From the NCBI GenBank assembly GCA_963677085.2, contig CAXXFH010000004.1, forward strand, positions 5,022,001-5,086,000: a stretch of DNA of 64,000 nt, written 5' to 3'. The notes under the pieces were generated by a model that did no database searches, was not told where the DNA came from, and was given only the letters and a program-made list of their open reading frames with translations. The stretch comes from G963677085 sp963677085. Its GTDB lineage: Bacteria; Planctomycetota; Planctomycetia; Pirellulales; Thermoguttaceae. Shown here piece by piece: positions 36,133 to 44,968 of this stretch (position 1 is the first letter of the stretch; each line of letters starts with the position of its first letter). A program made the position numbers and the translations under genes.

Positions 36133-36398
36133 TCTTCCGTTCAGCTGGAAGTTGCGGGCGCCAGGGACAGAGCTTGTTTGCCCCTGATTCGGCAAGGGCG
36201 GGCAAGCCGCCCATGGCACCCGACCGGTAGACTCGATATGGGCAGCCCACCAGTTTGGGTGCCGCCGCGTGTGCCGAGCCGAAGCGCACAGCAAAAGCCG
36301 GCAGACATTACCCCCCGGCTGTCTTCAGGAAGCACAGCGTAGGGATATTGTCGGCCGGCTGTGTGCGGTAAGCTCGTAACCGCTACGCAACGCCGGTG

Positions 36399-36677
36399 CT
36401 ACTCACCGATGTAGGGCATCAGGCCCATGAATCGTGCCCGCTTAATCGCGGCCGCTACGGCATGTTGGCTCACGGCCGTGCAACCGCTCTTGCGGCGCCC
36501 GATGATCTTGCCCTGCCGGTTGGTGAGTTTCTTGAGCAGTTCGACGTCCTTGTAGTCGACATACATCGGCCGCGGCCGTTGGCCATCTACGAAGATGGGA
36601 TCCTTTTTCTTGCCGCGGGTTTTAGTGGTCTTCGAGCGACGTCGACTCGGTCTGTTAACTTGGAGTCGCCTTGCCAT
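36399..36677 (-). CDS. rpsR: 30S ribosomal protein bS18
   Basis: A basic 92-residue protein. The signature DYKDVELLKKLTNRQGKIIGRRKSGCTAVSQHAVAAAIKRARFMGLMPY is the bS18 core, which lies beside bS6 on the platform of the small subunit. AGGA precedes the ATG. In most bacteria rpsR sits between rpsF/ssb and rplI; here neither neighbour is in that arrangement, so it appears to be a solitary copy transcribed divergently from egtB. Confidence 0.97.
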   Translation of the reverse strand: MARRLQVNRPSRRRSKTTKTRGKKKDPIFVDGQRPRPMYVDYKDVELLKKLTNRQGKIIGRRKSGCTAVSQHAVAAAIKRARFMGLMPYIGE

Positions 36678-37061
36678 ACGTGGGTCCTGTCAGATTGCCG
36701 TTTAGTCGTTGGTGATCGTATTTACAGGGGAGGCACGCCGTTGACTTACGCGTGCATACCCACCCCGGTACAGGGTTGGTCAGGTAAACACGTAAGTTTA
36801 TCAAAAATCGTCTCTTGTACAACCCGGAGAATAGTTTGTTGTGATTAATCTTGGAAAAACCACCCGCCAGTGGGGGGTGGTACGAAAGACTGCATTTTGG
36901 GCCACTTGGAGGCAAATCGCCGCTTTTCGATTTTCCAGCAAGCTCACGACTCCCAAGAGGCACCCTATCATGACGGAACACTTCCACCCCATGGGTGCCA
37001 GCCTTTCGGTTTTTTGTTAGACTAACGGGACAATAATCAGGCTGCTTAAGGGGCTGAGCCG
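36678..37061. promoter_or_regulatory. 384-bp divergent region between rpsR and egtB
   Basis: Must hold the promoters of rpsR (leftward) and egtB (rightward). A hairpin CCACCC...GGGTGG is visible at about 36859-36878. No confident -35/-10 pair was picked out. Confidence 0.4.
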
Positions 37062-38423
37062 ATGTCGTGGACACAAACCGTCGAGACCAACCGCCTAACG
37101 CTACGAGATCGTTTTCGCACGACGCGTGCGGCCAGTGTGGCCATGTGCGAGCCGTTGGCGGCCGAGGACTACCGGATTCAGCCCATCGCCGAGGTGAGCC
37201 CCCCTTGGTGGAATTTGGGGCACACCAGTTGGTTCTTCGCCCGAAATGTGCTGGCCGGTTTCGGTGGCCAGCGCACCCCGGAAGACGACCAACTGGAATA
37301 CCTGCTGAACTCCTACTATGCGTCGTTCGGACCACGGATCGAGCGATTTCGGCGCGGGCTTGTCACCCGACCGACGACTGACGAAATCTATGCCTACCGT
37401 CGGAGCGTCGATCGGCGGATGGAACATCTGCTGGAAACCGCCGCTGACGAGCATTGGGCCGATTTGGCGTTCGTCACCGAGGTGGGTATCCAGCACGAGC
37501 AGCAGCACCAGGAGCTTTTTTACAGCGAAATCAAATGTATCCTGGCTCAAAATCCTGTCGATTTGCGGCCTGCGTATCGCGAGGCAACGACGTCGGCCCA
37601 AGTGTCGCATGGCCCGGCCAATTGCCAATTCGTCGAAGTTCAAGGCGGACTAGTCGAATTTGGCAACCTCCAGGGGGGCTGGTGCTGGGACAACGAACTG
37701 CCTGTCCATCGAGCGTACCTGCCCGATTTTGCCATCGAAAACCGCCTGATCACCTGCGGCGACTTCCTGGAGTTCATCGACGACGGCGGCTATCAACGGC
37801 AGTTGCTTTGGCTGGACAACGGTTGGGCCGCAGTTCAGCAAGCCGCTGCTCAGCAAGAGGCCCAGCACAAGGCATGGAACGCTCCGTTGTACTGGGAGCA
37901 TCGCGACGAGCAGTGGTGGCTATGGACGCTTGGCGGGATGCGTCCGGTCGATCCGGCAGAGCCGGTTTGTCATGTGAGCTTCTACGAGGCCGACGCCTTT
38001 GCTCGATGGCGCTCGGAAACATTCGACGACTACCGTGGCGTCCGCTTGCCCACGGAGCAGGAGTGGGAGCATGCCGCCCGTTATTGCTCGGAGCAAGCGG
38101 TTGAAAAGGGACCGGCGGCGGTCAACTTCCTCGACACGGGCCGTTTGCATCCGGAGCCTGCGTCGAGGAGCCGAGGGGGTGTACAGCAGATGTTGGGTGA
38201 CGTCTGGGAGTGGACCTCCAGCTACTACGCGCCGTATCCCGGCTATCAGCCGTTTCCCGGGGCGTTGGCCGAATACAACGGGAAATTCATGGACAACCAA
38301 CGCGTGCTGCGGGGCGGATCGTGCGTGAGCGAACGAGACCATCTGCGGCTAAGCTATCGTAATTTTTGGGCAGCGGCAACGCGGTTCCAATTCACCGGCT
38401 TCCGCCTGGCCCGCGATGCGTAA
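37062..38423 (+). CDS. egtB: ergothioneine biosynthesis protein EgtB (sulfoxide synthase)
   Basis: A cytoplasmic non-haem iron enzyme of 453 residues that joins hercynine and a thiol (gamma-glutamylcysteine or cysteine) with O2 to a sulfoxide. N-terminal DinB-like helical bundle carries the iron ligands: His54 in LGHTSW, and His145/His149 in GIQHEQQHQELF. The C-terminal sulfatase-modifying-like (FGE-fold) domain follows (HRAYLPDFAIENRLITCGDF, RGVRLPTEQEWEHAAR, VWEWTSSYY, LRGGSCVSER). Overall length fits the family. The stop codon overlaps the possible start of egtD. No SD is obvious before the ATG at 37062. Confidence 0.95.
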   Translation: MSWTQTVETNRLTLRDRFRTTRAASVAMCEPLAAEDYRIQPIAEVSPPWWNLGHTSWFFARNVLAGFGGQRTPEDDQLEYLLNSYYASFGPRIERFRRGLVTRPTTDEIYAYRRSVDRRMEHLLETAADEHWADLAFVTEVGIQHEQQHQELFYSEIKCILAQNPVDLRPAYREATTSAQVSHGPANCQFVEVQGGLVEFGNLQGGWCWDNELPVHRAYLPDFAIENRLITCGDFLEFIDDGGYQRQLLWLDNGWAAVQQAAAQQEAQHKAWNAPLYWEHRDEQWWLWTLGGMRPVDPAEPVCHVSFYEADAFARWRSETFDDYRGVRLPTEQEWEHAARYCSEQAVEKGPAAVNFLDTGRLHPEPASRSRGGVQQMLGDVWEWTSSYYAPYPGYQPFPGALAEYNGKFMDNQRVLRGGSCVSERDHLRLSYRNFWAAATRFQFTGFRLARDA

Positions 38424-38475
38424 GCGGAGTAAGATAAATCTCCCCCAAGCCAACCTCTTAAATCCCCGCAATCGC

Positions 38476-39468
38476 ATGCATGCTACGCTCGACGTATTGC
38501 CGACCCAAACCGAGAAGCAGGCGGCGGCTGCGTTTGCCCGCGACGTGCTCAAGGGGTTGTCACGCAATCCCAAGTCGATTCCAGCCCGATACTTCTACGA
38601 CGATTGCGGCAGCAAGCTGTTTCAGCAGATCACCGAGTTGGTCGAATACTATCCCACGCGATGCGAAGGAGAGATTCTTTGCCGTCACAAGGAAGAAATT
38701 GCCCAACTCGTGGCCGATCGCCCGTTTCAGCTTATCGAACTCGGGCCCGGCGACGGCACCAAGACCGAGACGTTGCTGCGCGAGTTCATCGGGCGCGACT
38801 TGCCGTTTAGCTACGCACCGATCGACATTTCCAGCCAGGCACTCCGCGAGTTGACCCAATCGTTGCGGCGGCGGCTGGGCGACAGTTCGTTGGCGGTTCA
38901 CGGGATCGTGGCCGAGTATTTCGACGCCCTGGCACTGCTGAAGGCCCATCGCGCCGAACGCAAGGTGGCGCTCTTTCTCGGCTCGAACATCGGCAACCTC
39001 GACCAGTGCGAAACCCGGCAGTTTCTTGCCAATCTGCGCCACGCGCTGGCACGCGACGACCTGGCGATCATCGGTTTCGACCTGAAAAAGGACCTGGAAG
39101 TTCTCCGGCTGGCCTACAACGATCCGCAAGGCGTAACCGCCCGATTCAATCTCAACCTGCTTGACCGCATCAATCGTGAATTGGGCGGAAATTTTGACCG
39201 CGACCGCTTCATCCATTATGGTCCATACAATGCGGGGCGGGGGCGGATGGAAAGCTGGCTGCTGAGTACCGACTCGCAGGAAGTGACTGTGGAGGCCGTT
39301 GGCCGCACATTCACCTTCGCTCCTTGGGAAGGCATTCACACCGAGAGTTCCTACAAGTACGACATTCCCCAGATCGAAGCCATGGCCGCCGAAGGTGGAT
39401 TTCGGATCGAACGTCATCTGTTCGACTCGAAACGCTACTTCGTCGATTCCATCTGGCGAGCCGTGTGA
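38476..39468 (+). CDS. egtD: L-histidine N(alpha)-methyltransferase EgtD
   Basis: SAM-dependent enzyme of 330 residues that trimethylates histidine to hercynine, the first step of ergothioneine synthesis. The family pattern is clear: NPKSIPARYFYDDCGSKLFQQIT, TRCEGEIL, SAM motif LIELGPGDGTKTETLL, LGSNIGNLD, FDLKKDLEVLRLAYND and C-terminal GFRIERHLFDSKRYFVDS. Start: the ATG at 38476 gives the usual family length; the ATG at 38416 overlaps the egtB stop (ATGCGTAA) and adds 20 residues of coding-unlike sequence, but translational coupling there cannot be excluded. With egtB it forms a minimal two-gene ergothioneine operon. Confidence 0.93.
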   Translation: MHATLDVLPTQTEKQAAAAFARDVLKGLSRNPKSIPARYFYDDCGSKLFQQITELVEYYPTRCEGEILCRHKEEIAQLVADRPFQLIELGPGDGTKTETLLREFIGRDLPFSYAPIDISSQALRELTQSLRRRLGDSSLAVHGIVAEYFDALALLKAHRAERKVALFLGSNIGNLDQCETRQFLANLRHALARDDLAIIGFDLKKDLEVLRLAYNDPQGVTARFNLNLLDRINRELGGNFDRDRFIHYGPYNAGRGRMESWLLSTDSQEVTVEAVGRTFTFAPWEGIHTESSYKYDIPQIEAMAAEGGFRIERHLFDSKRYFVDSIWRAV

Positions 39469-39530
39469 TAGTTTCCGTCAGATTGTCTATGCCTTCTGGT
39501 TGATGAGTTCACCTTGCTGTATTTGCAGCA

Positions 39531-39550
39531 TGCCCACTCAAGCGTGGGCA
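39531..39550. repeat. TGCCCAC...GTGGGCA inverted repeat
   Basis: 7-bp perfect arms around TCAAGC. A short relative of the GTTCCCACGCT palindromes, in the gap between egtD and the beta-helix gene. Confidence 0.55.
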
Positions 39551-39601
39551 TGGCACCCAGTACGTTCGTTAAGAGCACCTTGCCATTGGGAGTGACTTGC
39601 C

Positions 39602-41005
39602 ATGCGATGCCAAGTGTTGTGCTGTCTTGTCCTGCTATCGAGCATTGTCTTCGTCCAACAGACCTCCGTGGCCATCGCCGCCGAACAGAAGACGGTGCGC
39701 GATTTCGGTGCGGTCGGCGATGGAAAAGCCGATGACACGGCCGCCCTGCAGAAAGCGGTCGACGCCGGCCTTGGCGCCGTCCGGTTCACCAAGGGCGTGT
39801 ACCGTATTACCCAGCCCGTGGTGGTAGATCTCGACAAGGTGGGCTTCACGTCGATCCTCGGCGACGGCACCGCCCGAATCGTGATGGCAGGTCCCGGCCC
39901 GGCCCTGCGACTGGTGGGAACCCACGGTGGCTCGGCCGATCCTCGCACGGTGAAACCCAACGTGTGGGCTCGGCAGCGAATGCCCCTGGTCGATGGTCTG
40001 GAAATCGTCGGCAATCACGAACAGGCCGTGGCCATTGAAGCGCTGGGCACAATGCAACTGACAATCACCCGCGTCAACATCCGCGAATGCCTGCACGGAA
40101 TTCACCTCGTCCGGCGCAATCGCAATATCATCATCTCGAATTGTCACGTCTACAAAAACCGCGGCATCGGGATTTATCTCGACGAGTTGAACCTGCACCA
40201 AATCAACATCACGGGCACGCATGTGAGCTACAACGCCGGCGGAGGCATCGTTGTGCGCGGCGGTGATGTGCGAAACATCCATATCGCCGGGTGCGACATC
40301 GAAGGCAATATGTTCAAAGACGGGCCGGAGACGGCCAACGTGCTGATCGACAGTCGTGGCAGCACGGGCGCTGGGGTCGCCGAGGTGGCCATCACCGGTT
40401 GCACCATCCAGCACACCCGAACCGGTCCCGAGTCGGCCAACATTCGAGTGATCGGGCCCGACGCCCACGACCGAACCTGGGGACACGTAACCATCGCCAG
40501 TAACGTACTCAGCGACACGCAATACAACATCGACTTGCTGAAAGCGCGCGGCGTGACGATTGTCGGCAACACCGTATGGACTGGCCTGAAGTACAGCCTT
40601 CGCGTACGCGACTGTAGCAACGTGATCATCGGCGTGAACAACTTCGACCGCAATCCGGGCTATTACCGTGAGGAAGACAAGTCGACCAATGCCATGCTCC
40701 TGCAAGGCTGCTGCGACTCGACCATCAACGGCCTGCACATCAACGGCGTGCGCGAAGCCCCAGCCGGCCTAGTGATGGAGAACTGCCGTCGGTGCAACGT
40801 TACCGGCTGCACGATCCTCGACTGCGATAACACCGGGCTGCTACTGAAGGACGTGACGAACTGTCGCGTGAGCAATTGCCTGATCGACCGTGCCGACACG
40901 AAGGACGGCAATTCCAAAGACTTGGACTGGAAACCGTTACTCGTGGAAGGCGGCGGCCGAAACGTGATCGACGACAACATTACCAGCGGGCAGCGGACGC
41001 CGTAG
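39602..41005 (+). CDS. secreted pectate-lyase-superfamily beta-helix protein
   Basis: A protein of 467 residues with signal sequence MRCQVLCCLVLLSSIVFVQQTSVAIAA. The mature start TVRDFGAVGDGKADDTAALQKAVDAG is the classic opening of the pectate-lyase-3 / exo-polygalacturonase-like beta-helix family. Then a ladder of short repeats with inward Ile/Val and Asn turns follows (ISNCHVYKNRGIGIYLDE, ITGTHVSYNAGGGIVVRGG, ITGCTIQHTR). A polysaccharide lyase or hydrolase is likely; catalytic residues cannot be located. GGGAG lies upstream of the ATG. Not linked to an operon; the downstream hairpin (41080-41144) could terminate it. Confidence 0.85.
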   Translation: MRCQVLCCLVLLSSIVFVQQTSVAIAAEQKTVRDFGAVGDGKADDTAALQKAVDAGLGAVRFTKGVYRITQPVVVDLDKVGFTSILGDGTARIVMAGPGPALRLVGTHGGSADPRTVKPNVWARQRMPLVDGLEIVGNHEQAVAIEALGTMQLTITRVNIRECLHGIHLVRRNRNIIISNCHVYKNRGIGIYLDELNLHQINITGTHVSYNAGGGIVVRGGDVRNIHIAGCDIEGNMFKDGPETANVLIDSRGSTGAGVAEVAITGCTIQHTRTGPESANIRVIGPDAHDRTWGHVTIASNVLSDTQYNIDLLKARGVTIVGNTVWTGLKYSLRVRDCSNVIIGVNNFDRNPGYYREEDKSTNAMLLQGCCDSTINGLHINGVREAPAGLVMENCRRCNVTGCTILDCDNTGLLLKDVTNCRVSNCLIDRADTKDGNSKDLDWKPLLVEGGGRNVIDDNITSGQRTP

Positions 41006-41079
41006 CCGACAGCCCTCGGGGTTCCAGGCGGCTGGCTTGCCGTTGCTGCGTCCATTGCAAGCCATGCCAAAAGATTAGA

Positions 41080-41144
41080 GGCGAGAGACGAGGAAATGCA
41101 GGTCAAAACGGACTATGCTCGCCCCTACCCCCTCGTCTCTCGCC
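41080..41144. repeat. GGCGAGAGACGAGG palindromic repeat
   Basis: 14-bp perfect inverted arms (41080-41093 and 41131-41144) with a 37-bp spacer. A relative with imperfect arms is at 58709-58777. It adjoins the 104-bp element at 41150. Confidence 0.8.
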
Positions 41145-41149
41145 CCTTT

Positions 41150-41250
41150 ATTGATACCTGCATTAATAATGCTCGCTTCGGAAAGCCGAACGCCTGGAAA
41201 TCCAGGCTCCCGTTGGTCGCCTTCCGCTCATTGGCTATGCATGCCTCAAT
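41150..41250 (-). repeat. 104-bp miniature inverted-repeat-like element, copy B
   Basis: Reverse-orientation copy of 10012-10115 with only a few mismatches and a slightly shorter end. It lies directly beside the inverted repeat at 41080-41144 and downstream of the beta-helix gene. Confidence 0.8.
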
Positions 41251-41288
41251 AGAGCACAGGCTCGCATTATCGTTTTCGGTTTGAGTTA

Positions 41289-41522
41289 TTAGCCGCCGCC
41301 GAGGGCCGGGAAAATTCCCAATTGTTCGCCGCCTTGCAGTGGGTCGTCTAGTTCGGCGGCGCGACTGTCGCGAAAGATGATCTGCGTCTGTTCGACCGGC
41401 ACGCCCAACTCATCGAGCACCTGGCGAATTGTTGTACCAGATACAATCTCCAGGTCGACCGACGGCGCACCGCTGACGTACTGTCGCAGGGTCGCAAACA
41501 GGTTGACTTGCACGCAGGGCAT
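41289..41522 (-). CDS. MoaD/ThiS-family ubiquitin-like sulfur carrier
   Basis: A protein of 77 residues with beta-grasp pattern (CVQVNLFATLRQYV, TIRQVLDELGVPVEQTQIIF) and C-terminal GGG, the tail that is adenylated and thiocarboxylated in MoaD and ThiS. MoaD makes the dithiolene of the molybdopterin/tungstopterin cofactor. It lies 134 bp downstream of the aldehyde:ferredoxin oxidoreductase on the same strand, so it may serve the tungsten cofactor of that enzyme. GGAG is 11 nt before the ATG. Confidence 0.87.
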   Translation of the reverse strand: MPCVQVNLFATLRQYVSGAPSVDLEIVSGTTIRQVLDELGVPVEQTQIIFRDSRAAELDDPLQGGEQLGIFPALGGG

Positions 41523-41656
41523 CAAGCAATACTCTCCAGGGTGGCAGGGCCGCCAACCAGACCGGTGCTGCCGCACCCGGGGAAGAACCCGCTTCCGTTG
41601 GGCGCTGATCGTTGGCGAAAACTTCACAACCATCGCCAACAGTAGCCCAGGGTGGG

Positions 41657-43393
41657 CTAATCCGCGAAGTCGAACACCTTGTCGAGTTCTTCGTCGGGCA
41701 CGGCAAACGTGACGTCGTGGGGCGGTAGCTTCTCTTTCTGGAAGAAGCCGGGCAAACGATCGTCTTCCGCAGTAAAGCCGGCCCGGCGGTTGAAATCTCG
41801 TTCGCGACGCAACGTCTCCCGGCCCATGGCCAGGAAATTGTCGGCCGTGTAATCTCGGCCATATAGGCCGGCGAACATCTCGCAAAGGCCTTGCATGGTG
41901 TTTGGATCGTCGAGCAACGGAAAAGCGATAAACAGGCACTCGCCGGCAGCGTCGACGGCTGCGGTAGCGATCTGCAGGTTGCGGCTTACTTCAACTTGTC
42001 CGTCGGGTTTCAGGGGATCGACCTTGCCACCCACGCCCAACACGTTGGGCGCGACGGCGTAGCCGGCCGTATGATCGGCGCCCTGGGTCGACGTGGCGTA
42101 GGTTACGCCCATTCCCATTACCGCCCGGGGATCGTAAGCCGGCATCGACTGGCCCTTGACCGTGGGGATTCGTTCTATGCCGTAGGCCTTGCCAAGGACG
42201 TCTGCGCCGGAAGCAAGCAGGTGGCCCAGGGGAGTTCCTTTGCCGATTTCCTCGACCAGTGCGATAGCCCCCTTGGCATCGCCAAACGGGAGGATACCGG
42301 CCTCCATGGCCACGGCAATCGTGGCCCCGATTTCAATCGTATCTACCCCAAAGTCGTCTTCGAGCCGATCCATTTGGGCAATGGCGTCAAGGTCGTCGAT
42401 TTCACAATTGGGGCCGTGCGCCCAGACGGTTTCGTACTCGGGCCCTTTTGTCAGGTAGTTACCGTCCTTGTCGACATAGATTCGCGAACACTTGATGGTA
42501 CAGCCGCGGTGGCAGGCGTGGGCGATCTGGCCGCCGCGTTCAACAATCACATCGTGCTGCCGCTCGCCACCGATGGCTTCGGTTTCTTCGAACTGGCCTC
42601 GGCTGAAATTTCGAGTGGGCAGTGCGCCGGCCGCGTTGATCACATTGGCCAAAGAGTTCGTGCCGTACTTGGGCAGCCCTTCACCTGTAAGCGGGTTGGT
42701 CTTCAGGGCGGTATTAAACATCTGCGCCCCTTGTTTGAAGCGTGGCAGGTCGACCGGTTTCGGACGCTTATTCACGTCGGCCCTCAGCACAATTACTTTC
42801 ACGCCCTTGCTACCCATCACGGCCCCCAGGCCACCGCGTCCGCAGTGGCGCGTGGGACGGTGTTCGACATCGGTTACCGCGATGCTGGCCGCCAACGCTC
42901 GCATCTCGCCGGCCTGACCGATGCTCAGGCACGTGATCTTGTCGCCGAATTCCTCGTACTGTCGGGCGACCGTGTCGTAGTTACCCAGGCCAGCGAGGTC
43001 GTCGGCCGGCTCGACTTTCACGCCGTTGCCGTCGATCACCAATCGATAGAGCTTACCCGTTTCGGGCTTACCCTCGATGATCAATGCCTTGATACCCAAT
43101 GCGGCCAAAGCAACGGGGGCCTGACCGCCCGAGTTGCTTTCTTTGATGGTGCCGGTCAAAGGGCTTTTGCCGCCAGCCGAAAGACGGCCCGAGCAAGGCG
43201 CCCCGGTTCCGGTAAGGATGCCGGGAGCCAGCACCAGTTTGTTGTCGTCCGACAGCGGATGACAGGTCGGTGGGACCTCGTCGGCCACAATCGCCGAGGT
43301 GAGCGCACGTCCGCCAATCTCGCGATACGCCTCTTGCGGTTCCTCCGTTGTTACCGAAAGATCCGACATGTTGACTCGATAGATCAGGGCCAT
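41657..43393 (-). CDS. aldehyde:ferredoxin oxidoreductase family tungstoenzyme
   Basis: A cytoplasmic protein of 578 residues, W-bispyranopterin enzyme of the AOR family that oxidises aldehydes (or reduces acids) with a ferredoxin. The N-terminal domain starts LIYRVNMSDLSV and has the family glycine-rich stretch LAPGILTGTGAPCSGRLSAGGKSPLTG; the domain continues IKALIIEGK and PTRHCGRGGLGAVMGSKGVKVIV. Cluster ligands are Cys294, Cys298 and Cys302 (HACHRGCTIKC, CX3CX3C) with the fourth Cys486 in GECLFIAFP. This CHRGC spacing differs from the CX2CX3C of archaeal AOR and fits bacterial subfamilies. GGAGG is 7 nt before the ATG. Substrate unknown. Confidence 0.93.
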   Translation of the reverse strand: MALIYRVNMSDLSVTTEEPQEAYREIGGRALTSAIVADEVPPTCHPLSDDNKLVLAPGILTGTGAPCSGRLSAGGKSPLTGTIKESNSGGQAPVALAALGIKALIIEGKPETGKLYRLVIDGNGVKVEPADDLAGLGNYDTVARQYEEFGDKITCLSIGQAGEMRALAASIAVTDVEHRPTRHCGRGGLGAVMGSKGVKVIVLRADVNKRPKPVDLPRFKQGAQMFNTALKTNPLTGEGLPKYGTNSLANVINAAGALPTRNFSRGQFEETEAIGGERQHDVIVERGGQIAHACHRGCTIKCSRIYVDKDGNYLTKGPEYETVWAHGPNCEIDDLDAIAQMDRLEDDFGVDTIEIGATIAVAMEAGILPFGDAKGAIALVEEIGKGTPLGHLLASGADVLGKAYGIERIPTVKGQSMPAYDPRAVMGMGVTYATSTQGADHTAGYAVAPNVLGVGGKVDPLKPDGQVEVSRNLQIATAAVDAAGECLFIAFPLLDDPNTMQGLCEMFAGLYGRDYTADNFLAMGRETLRRERDFNRRAGFTAEDDRLPGFFQKEKLPPHDVTFAVPDEELDKVFDFAD

Positions 43394-43693
43394 CGCGATT
43401 CCTCCGGTAAAGAGGGGAACGGAGAACAAGACAGAGTAGGCTGCTGGTGCGTCATTCGACGAATTGGGCTTCGCTCGATAGGCTACGGAGGGGGCCCGAT
43501 TCTGTCAACCCGCGGTTATCGTGGCAAGCCGTGCCGTTTGCGATTTGGCGCGGGTTTTGCGAAGCTGCGAGCGGCGGTTGTATCGCTTCCCCGATCCGAA
43601 ATACAAAATCCTCTATCTGAAATCCCCCATCTGAAGCCCTTTCTCCCCCTGCCTGCCTATGGGATTCCGCCGAACTCCGCTATACTACCCAGC
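43394..43693. other. divergent intergenic region (AOR / sbcD-like)
   Basis: About 300 bp holding promoters for two divergent units. The stretch AGATTGAAATCC-like segments at about 43600-43640 is repeat-poor. No confident boxes were picked. Confidence 0.35.
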
Positions 43694-44968
43694 ATGCTCA
43701 AGTTCATTCACGCTGCCGACATTCATCTCGATAGTCCACTGAAAGGGCTCGAACGTTACGAGGGGGCTCCGGTCGAGGAGGTTCGCCAGGCCACCCGGCG
43801 GGCGATGGAAAACCTGGTGCAATTGGCTATCGACCAAGCGGCCGCGTTCGTGCTCATCGCCGGCGACCTCTACGACGGCGACTGGCGGGACCAACGCACA
43901 GGGTTGTTCTTCGTCGCCCAAATGGCCAAGTTGCGCGAGGCCGGAATTCGCGTGTTCGTAATCGCCGGCAACCACGACGCCGCGAACAAGATGACCCGCA
44001 CGTTACCGCTGCCCGACAACGTCCACATGTTCTCGCACCGCAAACCGGAAACGGTCGTGCTCGACGAGTTGGGCATCGCGGTCCACGGCCAGAGCTTCGC
44101 TCGGGCGGCAGTTACCACGGATCTTTCGGCCAACTATCCGGCCGCCGTAACGGGCATGTTCAATGTCGGTCTGCTGCACACCAGCGCCACGGGTCGCGAG
44201 GGGCACGAAAACTACTCCCCCTGCACACTCGACGGCCTTCGCGCCAAACAATACGACTACTGGGCCTTGGGCCACGTGCACGCCCGGGAGGTTCTCTGCG
44301 AAGAACCATGGGTAGTCTTCCCCGGCAACGTGCAGGGACGCCACATCCGCGAGACGGGCCCCAAAGGCTGCACGCTGGTTACGGTCGACGACCGCAGCCA
44401 CGCCACGCTTGAACCATACCATTTAGACGTCCTCCGTTGGCAGACCTGTGCGGTCGACGTGACCGGTGCGGAAACGTCCGACGAAGTGCTCGACCAGGTG
44501 CGACACGAACTGAGCTGCTTGGCATCGGCCGCCGATGGCCTGCCGCTGGCCGTTCGTGTCGAGCTTCGTGGAGCGTGTGCCGCGCATCGGCAGATTGCCG
44601 CCGCGCCACGGCAGTTTGTCGACGACGTTCGAGCCACGGCGTTGGACGTCGGCGGTGACGTCTGGATCGAAAAGGTAAAGCGACATACCGCGTCGCCGGT
44701 AGACTTGGCCGCAATGGCCGTGGCCGACGGGCCGTTGGGAGAACTCGTCGAGTTGATCGAGCAATTGAAAACGTCGCCCGACGAATTGCAGGCGATACTC
44801 GGCTCCGACCTCAAAACGCTTAACAAGAAGCTGCCCGCCGAACTTACCGAGCAGAGCGACCTGCTGAACGTCGCCGAACAGCAAAGTGGCGAACAGTCGG
44901 CCGACTTATTGGAAGAAGTAGGGCAAATGCTCGTACGGCGTCTTTCCGCCCGGGAGGACGCCTCGTGA
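43694..44968 (+). CDS. SbcD/Mre11-like DNA repair exonuclease (YhaO type)
   Basis: A protein of 424 residues, metallophosphoesterase subunit of an Mre11/Rad50-like complex. Motifs: AADIHLDSP (Asp9/His11), LIAGDLYDGD, VIAGNHDAA, WALGHVHAREVL and the C-terminal capping region with helices for ATPase binding. The motif order and length fit the YhaO/SbcD family rather than the short archaeal Mre11. It overlaps the next gene by 4 nt (GTGA), indicating translational coupling with its ATPase partner. An open frame far upstream runs antisense through the AOR gene and is not part of it. Confidence 0.92.
   Translation: MLKFIHAADIHLDSPLKGLERYEGAPVEEVRQATRRAMENLVQLAIDQAAAFVLIAGDLYDGDWRDQRTGLFFVAQMAKLREAGIRVFVIAGNHDAANKMTRTLPLPDNVHMFSHRKPETVVLDELGIAVHGQSFARAAVTTDLSANYPAAVTGMFNVGLLHTSATGREGHENYSPCTLDGLRAKQYDYWALGHVHAREVLCEEPWVVFPGNVQGRHIRETGPKGCTLVTVDDRSHATLEPYHLDVLRWQTCAVDVTGAETSDEVLDQVRHELSCLASAADGLPLAVRVELRGACAAHRQIAAAPRQFVDDVRATALDVGGDVWIEKVKRHTASPVDLAAMAVADGPLGELVELIEQLKTSPDELQAILGSDLKTLNKKLPAELTEQSDLLNVAEQQSGEQSADLLEEVGQMLVRRLSAREDAS

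Noticed and set aside
41891..43693. Long open frame on the plus strand leading into the sbcD-like gene
   Set aside because: It runs antisense through the well-supported AOR gene; the SbcD-like similarity starts only at 43694 (MLKFIHAADIHLD).
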